From Candidatus Hydrogenedens sp. (GTDB lineage Bacteria > Hydrogenedentota > Hydrogenedentia > Hydrogenedentales > Hydrogenedentaceae): a stretch of 64,000 nt of DNA. Below the pieces are notes generated by a model. It was not told the origin of the DNA. It was given only the letters and a program-made list of their open reading frames with translations, and ran no database searches. A program made the position numbers and the translations under genes. The DNA lies in NCBI GenBank assembly GCA_035378955.1, contig DAOSUS010000008.1:1-64000 (forward strand). Direction: 5' to 3'. Of the stretch, positions 25,890 through 35,305 are shown piece after piece. Numbering within the stretch: the first letter of the stretch is position 1; each line of letters opens with the position of its first letter.

Positions 25890-28427
25890 TTATGGGATAT
25901 AAGGTTCTATAGATATTTTATCTGAAGCAATTCCTTGAAGTTTCATTGTAAATTCCCAGGCTGCTCCTTGATTGTATACAGCCATCAACAACACATTATC
26001 TTTTTGTAATTTAACAGGGAACTGGTCCTGGTCAGGTGTCATGGTTCTTCCCTCTGCAAATGAGTGAACCAGATTTCCATTAAGCCACACTTTAACACCA
26101 TCATTACTTCCCAATAATATCTTTGCTTCAGCAGGTTCAGGCACTGTAATCTTACATGCTACATAATCTACACATTCCACTGCACCACCAGAGAACTCTG
26201 CCAAATCTGCATAAATCAAACCATCTCCACGGACTTTTATTGGTAAAATACGCCAATCTTTAACAGAACTCATATCCGTTTCCGGTGGGAAAGAAACTTC
26301 ATCAAATAATCTTCTGGCTCCGTAATCTTCCATGCGGTAAGGACCACTTACACTCCACGAGCCAATATATTCTCCTTTATTCTTCAGGCCATTTAACAAA
26401 TACTCTAACTCTTTTGCTTGATTATCTTTTAGGTTAGGAAGCATTTCTTCCAAAATCGGTATCGTTTTTGAAGGATAAGAAAAACAGATATTCTTTGCTA
26501 CACTAAATCTTGCGTTTGCCCAATCTGCTTTTACCGCATTGTTAATATTCCTTCCTTCTATAAAATCCAATACTTCTAATAAACTCAATTTTGCAAGTCC
26601 ACCCAAAATATTTTTTTGAAGCGATGGATTGTCACCTGCCATTTTCCAGAGACTTACATAGTAATCATATTTTTGTCTATCTGCCATATTTAAGGTCCTC
26701 AATATATTTAAGGAACTTAAAATACCGACATTCTTAACCTCTTCATTGGCTTCCTGCGAAATTTCATCTACTATCTTTTGCAAAGTATTTGCATCATCAC
26801 ACTGTCCTATGGATTGCAAAATACTTACCTTTAAGTTAGGTTCATTAGACCATAAACTTTCAAGCATTGCACATGCTTCCGGGCTTTTAATATTCCCTAA
26901 TAAAGTTATTAAGGATTTCTTTTGTAAATCATTCTTACATTTTTTCCATTGATCCGTTATAAGCGTTACTTTGCGTCCTTCATCTCTTACCCTATCAATA
27001 ATTAAAGAAATAGCCGGAAGGTAAGCAGAACTATTCTCTGCATCTGCCATAAGTTTATCAAAGAGAAAAGATAAATCTTCTTCATTTCCTAAAACGGCAT
27101 AATAATTAATCGCCCCATCCAAAATATCTTTATCATTCTTTGATAGGGCATTCTTAATAATTTCTTTGGCTTCTATTGACCTGCGTTCTGTTAATAAATC
27201 AACGGCTAATTTTTTAACCTCGGCATTTCCTTTCTGAACTTTTTCTATCAAGTACTTGTTGGTATCAGGATTATCCAATTTAATTAACGCATCTTTGGCT
27301 ATATCTTTAATTTCACGAGGACCATTTAATACGATATTCACTAATGGCTCTACGGCACGGTTGTCGCCTATTCGACCTAAACATTGAATTGCAGATATTT
27401 TTACTTCTCCATCTGCATTCTCGGCAAGGTCTAAAATCTGAGAAATAGCCCCTGAAATCTTACGAGAGGCAACAACCTCCAATATTCCTAACTGAAGTCT
27501 TGGATTTGCTGTTTTTAATGTATTTACACATTTCTCTAAAAGCAATTCATCAGAAAAAGATTTGTCTTTTAATAAATCAATAGCCGTCGACGAAAGTATG
27601 GCATCTTCACTATCTACACTCTGCCAGACTTCATTAAAGGCTTCCTTACCCTTCAACTGAACCAGTCCTCTCAGAGCATACCCCCTACTCACAGGAATTA
27701 CTTTGTCATTATTAAATAATGACGAGTAGATTTCCAAAGCCCTATCTTTTTCAGATAATTCCAATTGGCTTGCAATCTTTAAAAGAGAAGACTGAACATC
27801 CAGATTTTCCAGCATGGACTTATTTTTTGCCCAGTTCCATAATACATTTCCAGATTCTTTTCCACCGATAGAACCTAATGCGATTATCACCGAACTTTGT
27901 ATTTTCGGTGATGGATTATCCAGATATTGTGCTAATGTTTCAACAGATGAGTCATCCTTCCTTCTCCCCAAAGAATTGATAATAGCGACTTTGTCATCTT
28001 TTGATATAGATTCTTGTTTTAATACCTTTATAAGGGATTGTGTCGCTTCCTTACCGGGGATTTGCTCTAAAATACGACAAGCAATATCAATCGTTTCTTT
28101 ATCTTTCAATAAAGGTTCTATTCCCGGAACAACGGATGGAGTTGCTATTACAACTAATTGACGAGCAATAAATCTCTTGCCATCAATAAAGCATTTGGGC
28201 AAAATCGCTACAAGTTGTTTTGATAACTGCTCTTGTTTTGCGGGGTTATTTTGTGTCGTTTTTATTGCTTCCAGAATAGGCTCTAAGGGTTCCCGATTCA
28301 TTCCAAACTTATAGGTTTGCAAATAATTCAAGGCATCGTTAATGTTCGGAATTTCCTGAGCAAAGGCAACCGATACCAAAACTATTAATGTCAGGAATAT
28401 ATTAATCAAAATATAATTATTTTTCAT
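25890..28427 (-). CDS. Secreted HEAT-repeat protein
   Basis: A clear signal peptide (NIFLTLIVLVSVAFAQ, cleavage near 24) precedes about fifteen to twenty HEAT-type helical repeats (~40-680), e.g. KIQSSVIIALGSIGG and EVKISAIQCLGRIGDNRAVEPL. The last ~150 residues form a beta-rich domain with YIGSWSVSGPY and ILLGSNDGVKVWLNGNLVH, a module seen in Planctomycetes-type secreted proteins and thought to bind glycan or act as a PA14/NPCBM-like unit. GGAG precedes the ATG. It is 19 bases downstream of the Gfo/Idh/MocA gene, so both are probably co-expressed and exported. HEAT repeats imply protein binding; no catalytic site is seen. Confidence 0.8.
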   Translation of the reverse strand: MKNNYILINIFLTLIVLVSVAFAQEIPNINDALNYLQTYKFGMNREPLEPILEAIKTTQNNPAKQEQLSKQLVAILPKCFIDGKRFIARQLVVIATPSVVPGIEPLLKDKETIDIACRILEQIPGKEATQSLIKVLKQESISKDDKVAIINSLGRRKDDSSVETLAQYLDNPSPKIQSSVIIALGSIGGKESGNVLWNWAKNKSMLENLDVQSSLLKIASQLELSEKDRALEIYSSLFNNDKVIPVSRGYALRGLVQLKGKEAFNEVWQSVDSEDAILSSTAIDLLKDKSFSDELLLEKCVNTLKTANPRLQLGILEVVASRKISGAISQILDLAENADGEVKISAIQCLGRIGDNRAVEPLVNIVLNGPREIKDIAKDALIKLDNPDTNKYLIEKVQKGNAEVKKLAVDLLTERRSIEAKEIIKNALSKNDKDILDGAINYYAVLGNEEDLSFLFDKLMADAENSSAYLPAISLIIDRVRDEGRKVTLITDQWKKCKNDLQKKSLITLLGNIKSPEACAMLESLWSNEPNLKVSILQSIGQCDDANTLQKIVDEISQEANEEVKNVGILSSLNILRTLNMADRQKYDYYVSLWKMAGDNPSLQKNILGGLAKLSLLEVLDFIEGRNINNAVKADWANARFSVAKNICFSYPSKTIPILEEMLPNLKDNQAKELEYLLNGLKNKGEYIGSWSVSGPYRMEDYGARRLFDEVSFPPETDMSSVKDWRILPIKVRGDGLIYADLAEFSGGAVECVDYVACKITVPEPAEAKILLGSNDGVKVWLNGNLVHSFAEGRTMTPDQDQFPVKLQKDNVLLMAVYNQGAAWEFTMKLQGIASDKISIEPYIP

Positions 28428-28446
28428 TTTTTATCTCCTTTTTTGT

Positions 28447-29775
28447 TTAACCTAAAGTCCAGGGTGCTCTCATAGAAGGTTGCATCATACGGTTGGCTTC
28501 ATCATCATGGATAAACATTTCCTTTTCAGGGTCCCAATTCAATTTGCGTCCAAGTCTCATCGCAATATTTGCCATATGACACATGGTCGCTGTGTGATAA
28601 CCCACTTCAACAGGAGCCGTGGGGTCTTTACGGGACTTAACACATTCGATGAAATTCTTATGATGTCCCTTGCTTCTGCCCAAATGAATTTCATTAGGTC
28701 CTATGGTCTCTTGCAGTAAAGAAGGAGGATTGGCTCGCAGGTCACCTCTATGAATATAAATAAAAATCCATCCTTTATCACCCTCAAACTTAATTCCGCG
28801 AGGACCAACACTCTTCCCTAACAATTCAACACCGTTAGCATACTCAAATCGGAATTCATAACTCATTGCCGTGTTAAACAGTCCTTCTTTGGGGAAGAAA
28901 CCTTTTCCTTCCACAGAGATGGGGAAGGTATCATCGGTTCCATTACCTAACTGACCTAAATCAATAATATGCGCACCTCGGTCTGTCATTTCCCCGCCAC
29001 TATAGTCCAAAATATAGCGGAACCAGAAATGACACCTCTTTTCTGTATAAGGCTCTTTTGGAGCAGGACCTAACCAGAAATCATAATCAAAACCGGGAGG
29101 AATCGGCATTTCAGGTTGGGGAGGAATAGGAGTATGATTATCCACAGGCATGTTTACCCGTATAGTATGCAATTTTCCTATCCTTCCATTCCTTACCAAT
29201 TCACATGCATACCTTGCATTATCGCGAGAACGCTCATGACTACCTGTTTGAAACACTCTGCGATATTTACGGACTGCTTCCACTACTGCTTTCCCTTCTG
29301 GAATGGAATTGGCCAACGGTTTTTCGCAATAAATATCCTTCCCCGCTTTTGCCGCAGCGATAGAAATAATAGGATGCCAATGGTCAGGTGTTGCAATCAT
29401 TACCGCATCAACATCTTTACGAGCAATTACATCCCGAAAGTCATGATATACATCACAGCCTTTATAATCCGGTATATTTTTATTTTGGGCGTAGAAATCA
29501 TTCACTATCTTTTGGGCTTCCTGCGCATGATTATCATCCACATCACAAACAGCAACCACTTGGACTTCAGGTAGACTTAAAAAAGCCTTCATATCATACT
29601 TACCCTGACCTCCAACGCCAATACAGGCAACGGTAATTCGTTCATTAGGCAAAGCAGAAGGTTCGGCTCCCCAAACATAGGAAGGAATAATTGCAGGTGC
29701 AACCGTTATTCCTGCTGTTCCCATAAGAACATTTTTTATAAATGTTCTTCTTGAGTAATGATTTGATTTATTCAT
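28447..29775 (-). CDS. Tat-exported Gfo/Idh/MocA-family oxidoreductase
   Basis: The N-terminus has a twin-arginine signal (SRRTFIKNVLMG...AIIPSYVWG). The Rossmann domain shows ACIGVGGQGKYDM, VVAVCDVD, VMIATPDHWHP and the family signature DIYCEKPLANS (Lys in EKP). The C-terminal sheet domain has DYSGGEMTDRGAHIIDL. Such proteins oxidise or reduce sugars using tightly bound NAD(P), and the Tat signal fits export in folded form with cofactor. They are greatly expanded in Planctomycetes, Hydrogenedentota and related phyla. GGAG lies before the ATG. The HEAT protein follows in the same operon. Substrate not predictable. Confidence 0.93.
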   Translation of the reverse strand: MNKSNHYSRRTFIKNVLMGTAGITVAPAIIPSYVWGAEPSALPNERITVACIGVGGQGKYDMKAFLSLPEVQVVAVCDVDDNHAQEAQKIVNDFYAQNKNIPDYKGCDVYHDFRDVIARKDVDAVMIATPDHWHPIISIAAAKAGKDIYCEKPLANSIPEGKAVVEAVRKYRRVFQTGSHERSRDNARYACELVRNGRIGKLHTIRVNMPVDNHTPIPPQPEMPIPPGFDYDFWLGPAPKEPYTEKRCHFWFRYILDYSGGEMTDRGAHIIDLGQLGNGTDDTFPISVEGKGFFPKEGLFNTAMSYEFRFEYANGVELLGKSVGPRGIKFEGDKGWIFIYIHRGDLRANPPSLLQETIGPNEIHLGRSKGHHKNFIECVKSRKDPTAPVEVGYHTATMCHMANIAMRLGRKLNWDPEKEMFIHDDEANRMMQPSMRAPWTLG

Positions 29776-29946
29776 AGGGCAAACTCCAGTTAGATGTTAA
29801 ATAACCAATATCCTACTTTTATTATTCAACCAAAAATATATAGCAATTCTAATGCAAACAGAGGTATTAATTAAAGTGAGAAACGAACCAAAACAAATCA
29901 TAAAAAGGAAGGGGGCAACTTGACAAAGAATTTCACATTTTAGGGA

Positions 29947-31494
29947 CTATTTTAATTCTAAGAGGGACTGTGCCGTAGCGGTCTTTATTTGATACCATGC
30001 TCGGAACAAAGCGACCCGTGCGGAAGCAAGTCTTCCCTCTGCTTCAATCAAATCTTTTTGAGCCTGATTTAATCGAACCAATGAAGTTTGCCCTGCTTTG
30101 TATTCCTGTTCCACCAAATCCCTATTTTTCCTAACATATTGTGCATTTTCTCGTTGTAATTTTAGTTGTTCCTGTGCCGATTTTAGTTCTTGCAGAGTGC
30201 TTTGGACATCTGTTATAACATCAATTCTACCTGCATAATAATTTTGCTCTGCTTCACGAAGTTTTGCCCTTGCTTCTGCCCGCAATGCACGGTATTTACC
30301 ACCCGAAAAGAGATTATACGAAACATCCACACTTACCGTTGTAGCAAAATCATCGGAACCAAATTCGCTATCTACCGTCCTCGTTGCTGAACGGGATAAG
30401 GATACATTCATTTGGGGATATAGTGTAGAACGACTTTGTCCAACCTGTGCTTCGGATTGCTGAATAATCAAGGTTAACATCTTTAAATCAGGTCTGTTTT
30501 GTAAAGCAACTGATAACAATTCATCAACATTCGGATTTTTCAAATCTTCATCGGTCTCATCTTTCAGAGGTGTTAATTTTACATAGTCTGGAAGGATACC
30601 TGCATTCAAACCCATTACACCAGCTAATGATATACGAGCAATTTCTCGATTCTGTCGAGCATTGATAATCTGTGCTTCTGCCGACCTCAATAGAACTTCA
30701 AAATTCAGGACATCACTTAAAGAACCGGCTCCTAATTCTTGTTTTACCTTTGCCTCATAAAGGAGTCTTTCATTAAAGGCTTTGTCCGCTTCGGCTATTC
30801 GAATATTTTCTTCTGCTAATTGCACAGCATAAAAACTATTTGCTACCGCTGATAACAACATGCGTACGGCTTCCTGCTGGGATTCTTGCGTTGCTTTTTC
30901 ACCTAATTTTGCAAGTGCAACAGAATATTTACGAGCAAAACCATCAAATAAGGTGTATCGAATAATAAAATTTATCGCATAATTATTCTGTGATTCGGGA
31001 ATACTATTACTTGCTTGATATGCAGAAATCCATGAATTTAAAACAGTTTCCCAGGGGATTGAGGATAAAATATCCGTGCTAGTCCCTCCCGTTCCTCTAA
31101 ACATAGATTGAGAAATAGCATTGGAACTCTGTTGCCAAACAGCGTTCTGTGAACGCCGTATAGCCGTATCTGATAAGTCTGTGTGTGAAGCCGTATAATT
31201 GGCAATGATTTGGGGATAGTATTGGGCTAATGCCTGTTTAACTTTCTGCCTTGCTTGTTCTATTCGTTCGGACACTGCTTTTAGTGAAGGATTTTGCTCT
31301 AATGCTATTTTTTGTGCTGTTTGTAAGTCTAAATATTCAGGGAGTTGCTGACTGACTTGAGTTGTATCTTCAGATTTTAATGGGAAAGTATCTGCACCTG
31401 TATCTCGAGAATAGGCTACAAAACACATAAAAATACATATACCTGTAATACATACACTTAAATATTTTTTAATACCGAAACTTGCGAATGCCAT
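29947..31494 (-). CDS. TolC-family outer-membrane efflux protein
   Basis: A signal peptide (YLSVCITGICIFMCFVAYS) is followed by two internally similar halves typical of TolC: LDLQTAQKIALEQNPSLKAV, a long coiled coil, ARISLAGVMGL, then SVALQNRPDLKMLTLIIQQSEAQVGQSR and QEYKAGQTSLVRLNQAQKDL. It forms the outer-membrane channel of the RND pump encoded at 32093-35305. Its start lies inside the acetyltransferase gene (26-base overlap), so translation is probably coupled. It is the last gene of the efflux operon. Confidence 0.93.
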   Translation of the reverse strand: MAFASFGIKKYLSVCITGICIFMCFVAYSRDTGADTFPLKSEDTTQVSQQLPEYLDLQTAQKIALEQNPSLKAVSERIEQARQKVKQALAQYYPQIIANYTASHTDLSDTAIRRSQNAVWQQSSNAISQSMFRGTGGTSTDILSSIPWETVLNSWISAYQASNSIPESQNNYAINFIIRYTLFDGFARKYSVALAKLGEKATQESQQEAVRMLLSAVANSFYAVQLAEENIRIAEADKAFNERLLYEAKVKQELGAGSLSDVLNFEVLLRSAEAQIINARQNREIARISLAGVMGLNAGILPDYVKLTPLKDETDEDLKNPNVDELLSVALQNRPDLKMLTLIIQQSEAQVGQSRSTLYPQMNVSLSRSATRTVDSEFGSDDFATTVSVDVSYNLFSGGKYRALRAEARAKLREAEQNYYAGRIDVITDVQSTLQELKSAQEQLKLQRENAQYVRKNRDLVEQEYKAGQTSLVRLNQAQKDLIEAEGRLASARVALFRAWYQIKTATAQSLLELK

Positions 31495-32068
31495 ATTTTT
31501 TCATTAACTCCTCTGTTTGTTGTAATTTTTCAGGAGAAACATTTTCAATACGATGACCCACTTTTCGTGCGGGGACTCCTGCCCATACCTCCAAAGGTCC
31601 TACCTTTGTATCCTCTGTAAGGACACTTCCTACACCAATAATAGCGCCATCTCCAATTTCTACACCCGGATGTATATAACAACGACTACCCACAAGGACA
31701 TTATCTCCAATAATTATCGGCTTAGCGATATGTGGTGTTAAGGCAAAATGTTCTTTTGTTCCCCAAAAAACATGGTGAGTATCTCTTATAACTGTAAATT
31801 CAGCAATAGCCGTATTACTTCCAATTTGTATTAATGCAGTAGATTCTAAAATTGTATAGTAACTTAATACGGAGTGAGTACCCATTATTATTTTTCCATC
31901 TCTATGGGTACGAAGTATCACATAATCTCGAAAACGACAATAATCCCCACATTCTACATGTCCCTCTATAGTAAAGTGTTTCCCCTGAATACGACATCTC
32001 TTCCCTTTTTTGGCAAATTTTAAGCCATGATAGAAACTTCGCCAGCGAACTAAAAAAGGTTCAAACAT
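31469..32068 (-). CDS. Left-handed beta-helix acyltransferase (WbbJ/LacA type)
   Basis: Hexapeptide repeats run through most of the protein, e.g. IGSNTAIAEFTVIRD, THHVFWG (likely catalytic His region), IIIGDNVLVGSRCYIHPGV and IGDGAIIGVGSVL, ending VWAGVPARKVG, the standard tail of sugar O-acetyltransferases. It would move an acetyl group from acetyl-CoA to a sugar or small molecule. It is embedded in the efflux operon between the RND pump (24 bases upstream) and TolC (26-base overlap). Acetylation of the exported compound is one possible link; it may instead be a glycan enzyme that was inserted here. Confidence 0.9.
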   Translation of the reverse strand: MFEPFLVRWRSFYHGLKFAKKGKRCRIQGKHFTIEGHVECGDYCRFRDYVILRTHRDGKIIMGTHSVLSYYTILESTALIQIGSNTAIAEFTVIRDTHHVFWGTKEHFALTPHIAKPIIIGDNVLVGSRCYIHPGVEIGDGAIIGVGSVLTEDTKVGPLEVWAGVPARKVGHRIENVSPEKLQQTEELMKKYGIRKFRY

Positions 32069-32092
32069 GTTTTATTATTCCTTCATCCATTC

Positions 32093-35000
32093 TTATAGTG
32101 AACTATTTTCTAATTGCCGTTTTTGTTCTAACATTGAAAATACGGGTTCCACTTCTTCAGGTTTGGGAATTTTTCGAGTTTTAATTATATAAAATAATCT
32201 TCGAATATCATTTAGTACACCAATAATAGTAGGTATAAATAAAAGCGTTACTGTAGTGGAAAATACTAAACCAATTGCTAAAGAAACGGCCATCGGCTTT
32301 ATGAATTGTGCCTGCATATCACGCGTAAAGAGCAATCCAACAAGTCCTCCGAATGTAGTACTTGAAGTTAAGAAAATAGCCCGAAATCTTCTCTTCCCAG
32401 CTTGAAGGATTGATGAAATAAAACTATTTCCTTCGCTAAGGTTTGCATTAAAACAATCTACAAAAACAATGGCATCGTTAACAACCACCCCGGAAAGAGC
32501 AACAATCCCGAATAAGCTCATGAGTGTTACAATTTGTCCGAATAATAAGTGTCCAATTAGTGCTCCCACAATTCCAAATGGAATTGTAAGCATAATCAGT
32601 ATTGGCTGAGTATAGGAATGGAATATGGATGAAATAATCAGAAAAATCAGCAATAAAGCAATCGGAAACCCTACTTTTAATGAAGCCAGAGCATCTCTAC
32701 TGCTTTGTTGGGGTCCTTCAAATGACCATATTAATCCCGGATATTTCTTTTGAAGAGATGGGAGAAAAGTATTTGTTAAATCATTAATAATTTCTGTTGA
32801 ATTAGTCTTTGTTGAGTCTATATCTGCTGTAACAACCACTCTTCGCATCCCATCAACGCGTGTTATTGAAGAAAATCCAGGAGTAAAATCTACATCGGCA
32901 ACAGCAAATAGAGGAACTTCATATCCTTGATTGGTCCTTATACGGACTTGATTTAATATAGAAAGGTAACTACGGTCTTCACGAGGATAGCGAACCCGTA
33001 TGCGGATATCATCCCTACCCCTTTGTATTCGGACAGCCTCTTCCCCAAAGAAACCACCGGCTAATTGTCTGCCTAAGGAATCCAGGGTTATTCCCAATGT
33101 TTGTGCTTCAGGTTTCAAATAAAATCTCGCTTCAATTTTTGCAGGACGGTAATCATCTTCAATCTGATATACCCCTTCATAAGTCTTAAGTTTTTCTTTT
33201 ATCTCTTGACTGGCATGAATTATATCTTGAAGATTTTCACTTCTTAACCATAATTCTATCCCCGTTCCCCGTGGACCTCCACCACTTACATCATATTTCT
33301 GTTTTAATGTCCCCGGAATTATCCCCGTCTCTTTCGCCCACATAGAACTTATTTTCTTCGCATGAATCCCCCTTCGTTCTGTAGGTAATAACTCTACTCG
33401 AATTTCACCCACATTACTTCCACCCTGAGCAGAAAAGCCACTGCTACTCTGCCCTACGACACTATAGATATTCTGAATTAATGGTTCACCGCTTATTGTA
33501 GTTGTCTTTTCTGCTAACCTTTTAAGAGCCTCCTCCATCCTCTTTACCGCATCTTTGGTAACATGAAAAGGTGTCCCCGCTGGGAACTCAACTTGTGCCA
33601 TTAAAGAATCTCCATCAGCGTCAGAAAAGACTTCAAATTTAATAATCTGTCCTCGGACAAGTCCCAGTACCGTTAATAATATGGCTATAAAAGCAGTTAA
33701 TGAAATATAACGATGTTTTAACATAGTATTTAAAATCGGGAGATATATTTTATCAATAAAAGCATCAAGAGAATCGCTAAAGAACCATCTTAGTTTTCTC
33801 AAAGGATGTTTCCGATTATCGGAATTTGAAATAGTATGAGATAAATCAGGGAGGTCATTGAGATGAGCAGGAAGTAAGAAAAGAGCTTCAGATAATGATA
33901 TACTTAATGCCGAAATAACAACTATTGGTAAAATGCGGATAAACTTGCCCATAATTCCACTCACAAACATCAATGGTAAAAATGCCGCTATTGTTGTGGT
34001 TACAGCCCCTATGACAGGCAATCCCACTTCTTCCACACCTGTTAACGCTGCCTTCATAGGTGGTAGTCCTCGCTGACGATGGTAATATATCGCTTCACCA
34101 ATTACTATCCCATCATCAACCAACATACCTAACACCATGATTAACCCAAATAATGACATCATGTTTATGGTACTTCCAAGATAATACATAATGCTAATAG
34201 CCCCTGCAAAGGAAATAGGAATGCCTAAAGTAACAAAAAAGGATAAACGAGCATTCATTAATAACAGCAACATTAAAATTACAATAATTAACCCTTGAAT
34301 TCCATTTTCTTCAAGTAACTTCAATCGGGCTCGAATTAACCGGGCTCCATCGTTCCATAAAGAAATTTTTACGCCGGGAGGCAACTGTTTTTGTTTCGCC
34401 TCTACATATTTATGAACTGCATCGGATATGGCTATATCATCTTCTTCTTGTGTTTTGAAACACGAAATTAAAACGGACTTCTCCCCATTAAAATCTGCCT
34501 CTAAGGGGTCTTCGTTAAAATCATCTCGTATTTCCGCTACCTGGTCCAGTGTAATAACTTCACCCGTAGGTTTGGCAAGCACAACTATCTTAGCCAGTTC
34601 ATCCGCATAATATTTTCTTCCTATTGTTCGAACTCGTATTTCCGCTCCTTTCGAACGAATAAGTCCCCCGGAAATATTTAAGTTTCCAGAACGAATTGCT
34701 GATGCTACCTGTGAAAATGTTAGTCCTAATTTTTGAAGTTTTTCTTCCGAAATCTCAATTCCTATTTCGTACTGTTTCGCTCCAAAAATAAAAACTTGTG
34801 AAAGTTCCGGTAGGGCTTGTAATTCATCTTTTATTTGTTCCGCCCACTCTTTTAAGATTTTATCCGGCAAATTCCCTGATAAGGCAACTTGAATAACCTC
34901 ACGGCGGATAGTTACTTCATTAGTTATAGGTTTCTCGGCATCTTTTGGAAATGTAGAAATAGAATCAATAGCATTGCGAACCTTATCATAAACCTTGCTT

Positions 35001-35305
35001 AAATCATAACTATCCATCACCTCAATATTTGCCATTCCCATATTTTCTGAAGCAACCGTTGTATATCGTTTGATTCCTTCCACAGTGTCTAAAGATTCTT
35101 CAATCTTTCGACAAATTCCTTCTTCGACTTCTTCGGGGTCTGCACCAGGATAAAGCACCTGCACGGTTATCATATCCAACGAGAACTCCGGGAATAACTC
35201 TCTTCGGATTAATAACAAAGAAATTAGTCCCGCAATAAGAATAACAGCAGTTAGTATATTTGCAAAAACACGGTTTCCGACAAAATACCCTAAAAACTGA
35301 TTCAT
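32093..35305 (-). CDS. RND-family efflux pump, inner-membrane permease
   Basis: A full-length RND transporter of 1070 residues with twelve membrane helices and two large periplasmic loops. It starts with the usual anchor (NRVFANILTAVILIAGLISL) and VQVLYPGADPEEVEEGI. The proton-relay aspartates are present in GMLVDDGIVIGEA, and the second half has GVVVNDAIVFVDC. These features put it in the HAE1/AcrB group, exporting hydrophobic drugs, lipids or metabolites using the proton gradient. Its start overlaps the adaptor stop by 4 bases (35302-35305). Together with adaptor and TolC it makes a complete tripartite pump under a MarR regulator. Confidence 0.95.
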   Translation of the reverse strand: MNQFLGYFVGNRVFANILTAVILIAGLISLLLIRRELFPEFSLDMITVQVLYPGADPEEVEEGICRKIEESLDTVEGIKRYTTVASENMGMANIEVMDSYDLSKVYDKVRNAIDSISTFPKDAEKPITNEVTIRREVIQVALSGNLPDKILKEWAEQIKDELQALPELSQVFIFGAKQYEIGIEISEEKLQKLGLTFSQVASAIRSGNLNISGGLIRSKGAEIRVRTIGRKYYADELAKIVVLAKPTGEVITLDQVAEIRDDFNEDPLEADFNGEKSVLISCFKTQEEDDIAISDAVHKYVEAKQKQLPPGVKISLWNDGARLIRARLKLLEENGIQGLIIVILMLLLLMNARLSFFVTLGIPISFAGAISIMYYLGSTINMMSLFGLIMVLGMLVDDGIVIGEAIYYHRQRGLPPMKAALTGVEEVGLPVIGAVTTTIAAFLPLMFVSGIMGKFIRILPIVVISALSISLSEALFLLPAHLNDLPDLSHTISNSDNRKHPLRKLRWFFSDSLDAFIDKIYLPILNTMLKHRYISLTAFIAILLTVLGLVRGQIIKFEVFSDADGDSLMAQVEFPAGTPFHVTKDAVKRMEEALKRLAEKTTTISGEPLIQNIYSVVGQSSSGFSAQGGSNVGEIRVELLPTERRGIHAKKISSMWAKETGIIPGTLKQKYDVSGGGPRGTGIELWLRSENLQDIIHASQEIKEKLKTYEGVYQIEDDYRPAKIEARFYLKPEAQTLGITLDSLGRQLAGGFFGEEAVRIQRGRDDIRIRVRYPREDRSYLSILNQVRIRTNQGYEVPLFAVADVDFTPGFSSITRVDGMRRVVVTADIDSTKTNSTEIINDLTNTFLPSLQKKYPGLIWSFEGPQQSSRDALASLKVGFPIALLLIFLIISSIFHSYTQPILIMLTIPFGIVGALIGHLLFGQIVTLMSLFGIVALSGVVVNDAIVFVDCFNANLSEGNSFISSILQAGKRRFRAIFLTSSTTFGGLVGLLFTRDMQAQFIKPMAVSLAIGLVFSTTVTLLFIPTIIGVLNDIRRLFYIIKTRKIPKPEEVEPVFSMLEQKRQLENSSL

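Noticed and set aside
29882..29946. TTGACA on the plus strand near 29919 as a promoter
   Set aside because: No -10 box at a suitable distance and no plus-strand gene downstream; the genes there are on the minus strand.
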